A stretch of 6,395 nt of DNA, taken from Oscillospiraceae bacterium (GTDB lineage Bacteria; Bacillota; Clostridia; Oscillospirales; Oscillospiraceae). Positions 5,387 through 6,395 of the stretch are shown in pieces. Where the stretch lies: positions 1 through 6,395 of the forward strand of contig JAHHSJ010000070.1 in the NCBI GenBank assembly GCA_020025295.1, in the 5' to 3' direction. The first letter of the stretch is position 1; each line of letters starts with the position of its first letter. The notes below the pieces were generated by a model, which saw only the letters and a list, made by a program, of their open reading frames with translations, ran no database searches and was not told where the DNA came from. Made by a program: the position numbers and the translations under genes.

Positions 5387-6265
5387 TCAGTTTGTTCCTT
5401 CGTGGGCGGGACCGGGCTGTTCCAACACGATACCGGAAAGCCCCTGTTCATGACTCCATTGCTGTGCGGCCGCCGTCAGCATACGGGCTATGTCCGAATG
5501 GCGGAAGGCCGGTTCTACAAATAGGTCGCTCAAGCTGCCGGTATCCGAGCGGTCATCCATGGACACCCGGCACATGCCGACAGCACGGCAGCCTCGCTTT
5601 GCCAGAAAGATAGTGGTTGCTCCACTCCGAATCACTTGCCGGAGCTGCTCCAGCGGTTCCTCAGTCATCAGCTGCTGACTGAGTTCAAAGCGAAGGCCGT
5701 TTTCCAGCTTAACCAGCTGCCAGTCCTCCGGGTCGGTGAGCACTTCAATGGAATAGGGGATGGGTTCCTCTGGCGGGCAGATCATGAGAGGTTCTCCCCA
5801 CTGGTCGATGCCGTTGGGAAGAAATCCGGCTCGGCTCCAGAAGCGAGGGCGTCGTTCATCGCCTCCGCAGTTCAGTTCGGTGTAAGAGGCACCGTTTCTT
5901 TTTGCCCAGTCCAGAAGAGCCTTGGCGCATTGCAGTCCGGTTCCGTGTCCCCGGAATTCGGGATAGACGCAGAATTCCATGAGAAAGCACTTCCCATCCT
6001 CCGAGTGGAAGAACACCGGCAGAGCCAGTCCAATGTCGTTGCCGTCCCGGCAGAAGAACAGATAGTGACAGCGGTCCTGCGGTCGGTCGTGTGCCTGCTG
6101 GATGTGGGCCTGATATTCGGGGCCGAGAAAGTAGGCTCGATCCTCGTCGTTGGGATCGGGCAGAATATCCCGCTGGAAGTAGGCGTGAAGCTGTGCCCAG
6201 AAAAGAGCGGTGTCCGCTGCGCTTTTGGCTTCACGGATGGTGATTTGCGTGGTTTTCGGTTCCAT
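5387..6265 (-). CDS. GNAT-family N-acetyltransferase with two tandem GNAT domains
   Basis: A 292-residue soluble protein, about twice the length of a single GNAT domain. The N-terminal domain (about 8-150) carries the acetyl-CoA motif in FCVYPEFRGHGTGLQCAKALLDWA, with RGHGTG at 105-110, followed by the typical AGF segment near the end of the fold. The C-terminal domain (about 165-292) repeats the layout with LSDLFVEPAFRHSDIARMLTAAA (from 245), but its R-G-x-G-x-G/A equivalent reads RHSDIA and lacks both glycines. Acetyl-CoA is thus probably bound by the first domain, while the second may be structural or substrate-binding. The acceptor substrate is unknown; small-molecule or antibiotic acetylation is possible but unproven. 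The start at 6265 is set by GGAGG (6277-6273) 7 nt upstream; longer in-frame starts at 6343 and 6316 lack such a site. The gene converges on the importer operon and shares its terminator. Confidence 0.88.
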   Translation of the reverse strand: MEPKTTQITIREAKSAADTALFWAQLHAYFQRDILPDPNDEDRAYFLGPEYQAHIQQAHDRPQDRCHYLFFCRDGNDIGLALPVFFHSEDGKCFLMEFCVYPEFRGHGTGLQCAKALLDWAKRNGASYTELNCGGDERRPRFWSRAGFLPNGIDQWGEPLMICPPEEPIPYSIEVLTDPEDWQLVKLENGLRFELSQQLMTEEPLEQLRQVIRSGATTIFLAKRGCRAVGMCRVSMDDRSDTGSLSDLFVEPAFRHSDIARMLTAAAQQWSHEQGLSGIVLEQPGPAHEGTN

Positions 6266-6288
6266 ATTGTTTCCTCCAAAGTCGATGC

Positions 6289-6333
6289 GGAGGGTTAGGA
6301 AGCGTGAACCCTCCATACACGATACAATTTCAT
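6289..6333 (-). promoter_or_regulatory. Leader hairpin, and possible leader ORF, of the GNAT gene
   Basis: Reading the minus strand, GGAGGGTT (6314-6307) pairs perfectly with AACCCTCC (6296-6289) around a 10-nt loop, about 24 nt before the start codon. No T tract follows, so it is not a terminator. Its CCTCC (6293-6289) could alternatively pair with the GGAGG ribosome binding site (6277-6273). A 12-codon ORF (ATG at 6333-6331, stop at 6297-6295; MKLYRVWRVHAS) runs through the first arm. It has only a weak AAGGG upstream. Confidence 0.35.
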
Positions 6334-6363
6334 ATCCAATCACCCTTTCTCTGTAAGATTATG

Positions 6364-6393
6364 AAAAAAGCCGCACCCAAGGGTACGGCTTTT
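6364..6393 (-). terminator. Intrinsic terminator at the right edge
   Basis: AAAAGCCG (6366-6373) pairs with CGGCTTTT (6386-6393), and inner ACCC (6375-6378) with GGGT (6381-6384); C6374 and A6385 mismatch. On the minus strand the stem is followed by six T (the A run at 6364-6369), a better tract than the four T on the plus strand. It therefore most likely ends a leftward gene lying beyond the window and insulates the GNAT gene. Confidence 0.65.
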
Positions 6394-6395
6394 GG

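Noticed and set aside
5636..6298. A 220-codon plus-strand frame opposite the GNAT gene
   Set aside because: It is antisense to a gene with clear acetyltransferase motifs and a good ribosome binding site, and has no domain signal of its own.

Overview
The window looks like chromosomal DNA from a low-to-medium-GC Gram-positive, most likely a clostridial (Oscillospirales-type) anaerobe. This is inferred from the strong AGGAGG-type ribosome binding sites, the textbook sigma-A promoters, the lipoprotein form of the transporter's binding protein, the short intrinsic terminators and the general protein style. The species cannot be named from the sequence alone.

Region 1 (1-1376) is a monocistronic carbamate kinase gene, arcC. 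A TTGACA/TAAAGT promoter (121-149) is followed by a leader of about 200 nt that folds well. Its closing helix (156-167 with 241-252) begins almost exactly at the predicted transcript start. The unit ends in a strong terminator at 1345-1376. Codon choice in arcC is visibly more biased than in its neighbours.

Region 2 (1409-2357) is a two-gene operon with its own extended -10 promoter. It encodes a small P-loop NTPase resembling THEP1 and, overlapping it by 4 nt, a short ModE-like winged-helix regulator without the usual C-terminal molybdate-sensing domain. The terminator is built into the regulator's stop codon.

Region 3 (2356-5366) is a three-gene ABC importer operon of the siderophore/cobalamin/MolBC superfamily: lipoprotein binding protein, FecCD-type permease, and ATPase. 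Its promoter (TTGACA-N17-TAGAAT) is covered by a perfect 10-bp inverted repeat, CCGTTATTCT-N6-AGAATAACGG. The CGTTAT-N12-ATAACG core resembles the enterobacterial ModE operator as I remember it. With the ModE-like gene directly upstream, the best reading is molybdate/tungstate uptake controlled by the adjacent repressor, although a generic annotation would call it an iron or B12 transporter.

Region 4 (5317-6395) holds a convergent minus-strand gene for a tandem-domain GNAT acetyltransferase, separated from the ABC operon by a shared terminator. Its leader has mutually exclusive pairing options and a possible 12-codon leader ORF. The right edge carries a terminator, probably for a leftward-reading gene beyond the window.

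The most interesting points are the ModE-type operator in front of a FecCD-family importer, the pairing of a TOBE-less ModE with a THEP1-like NTPase, and the unidentified structured RNA leader of arcC.
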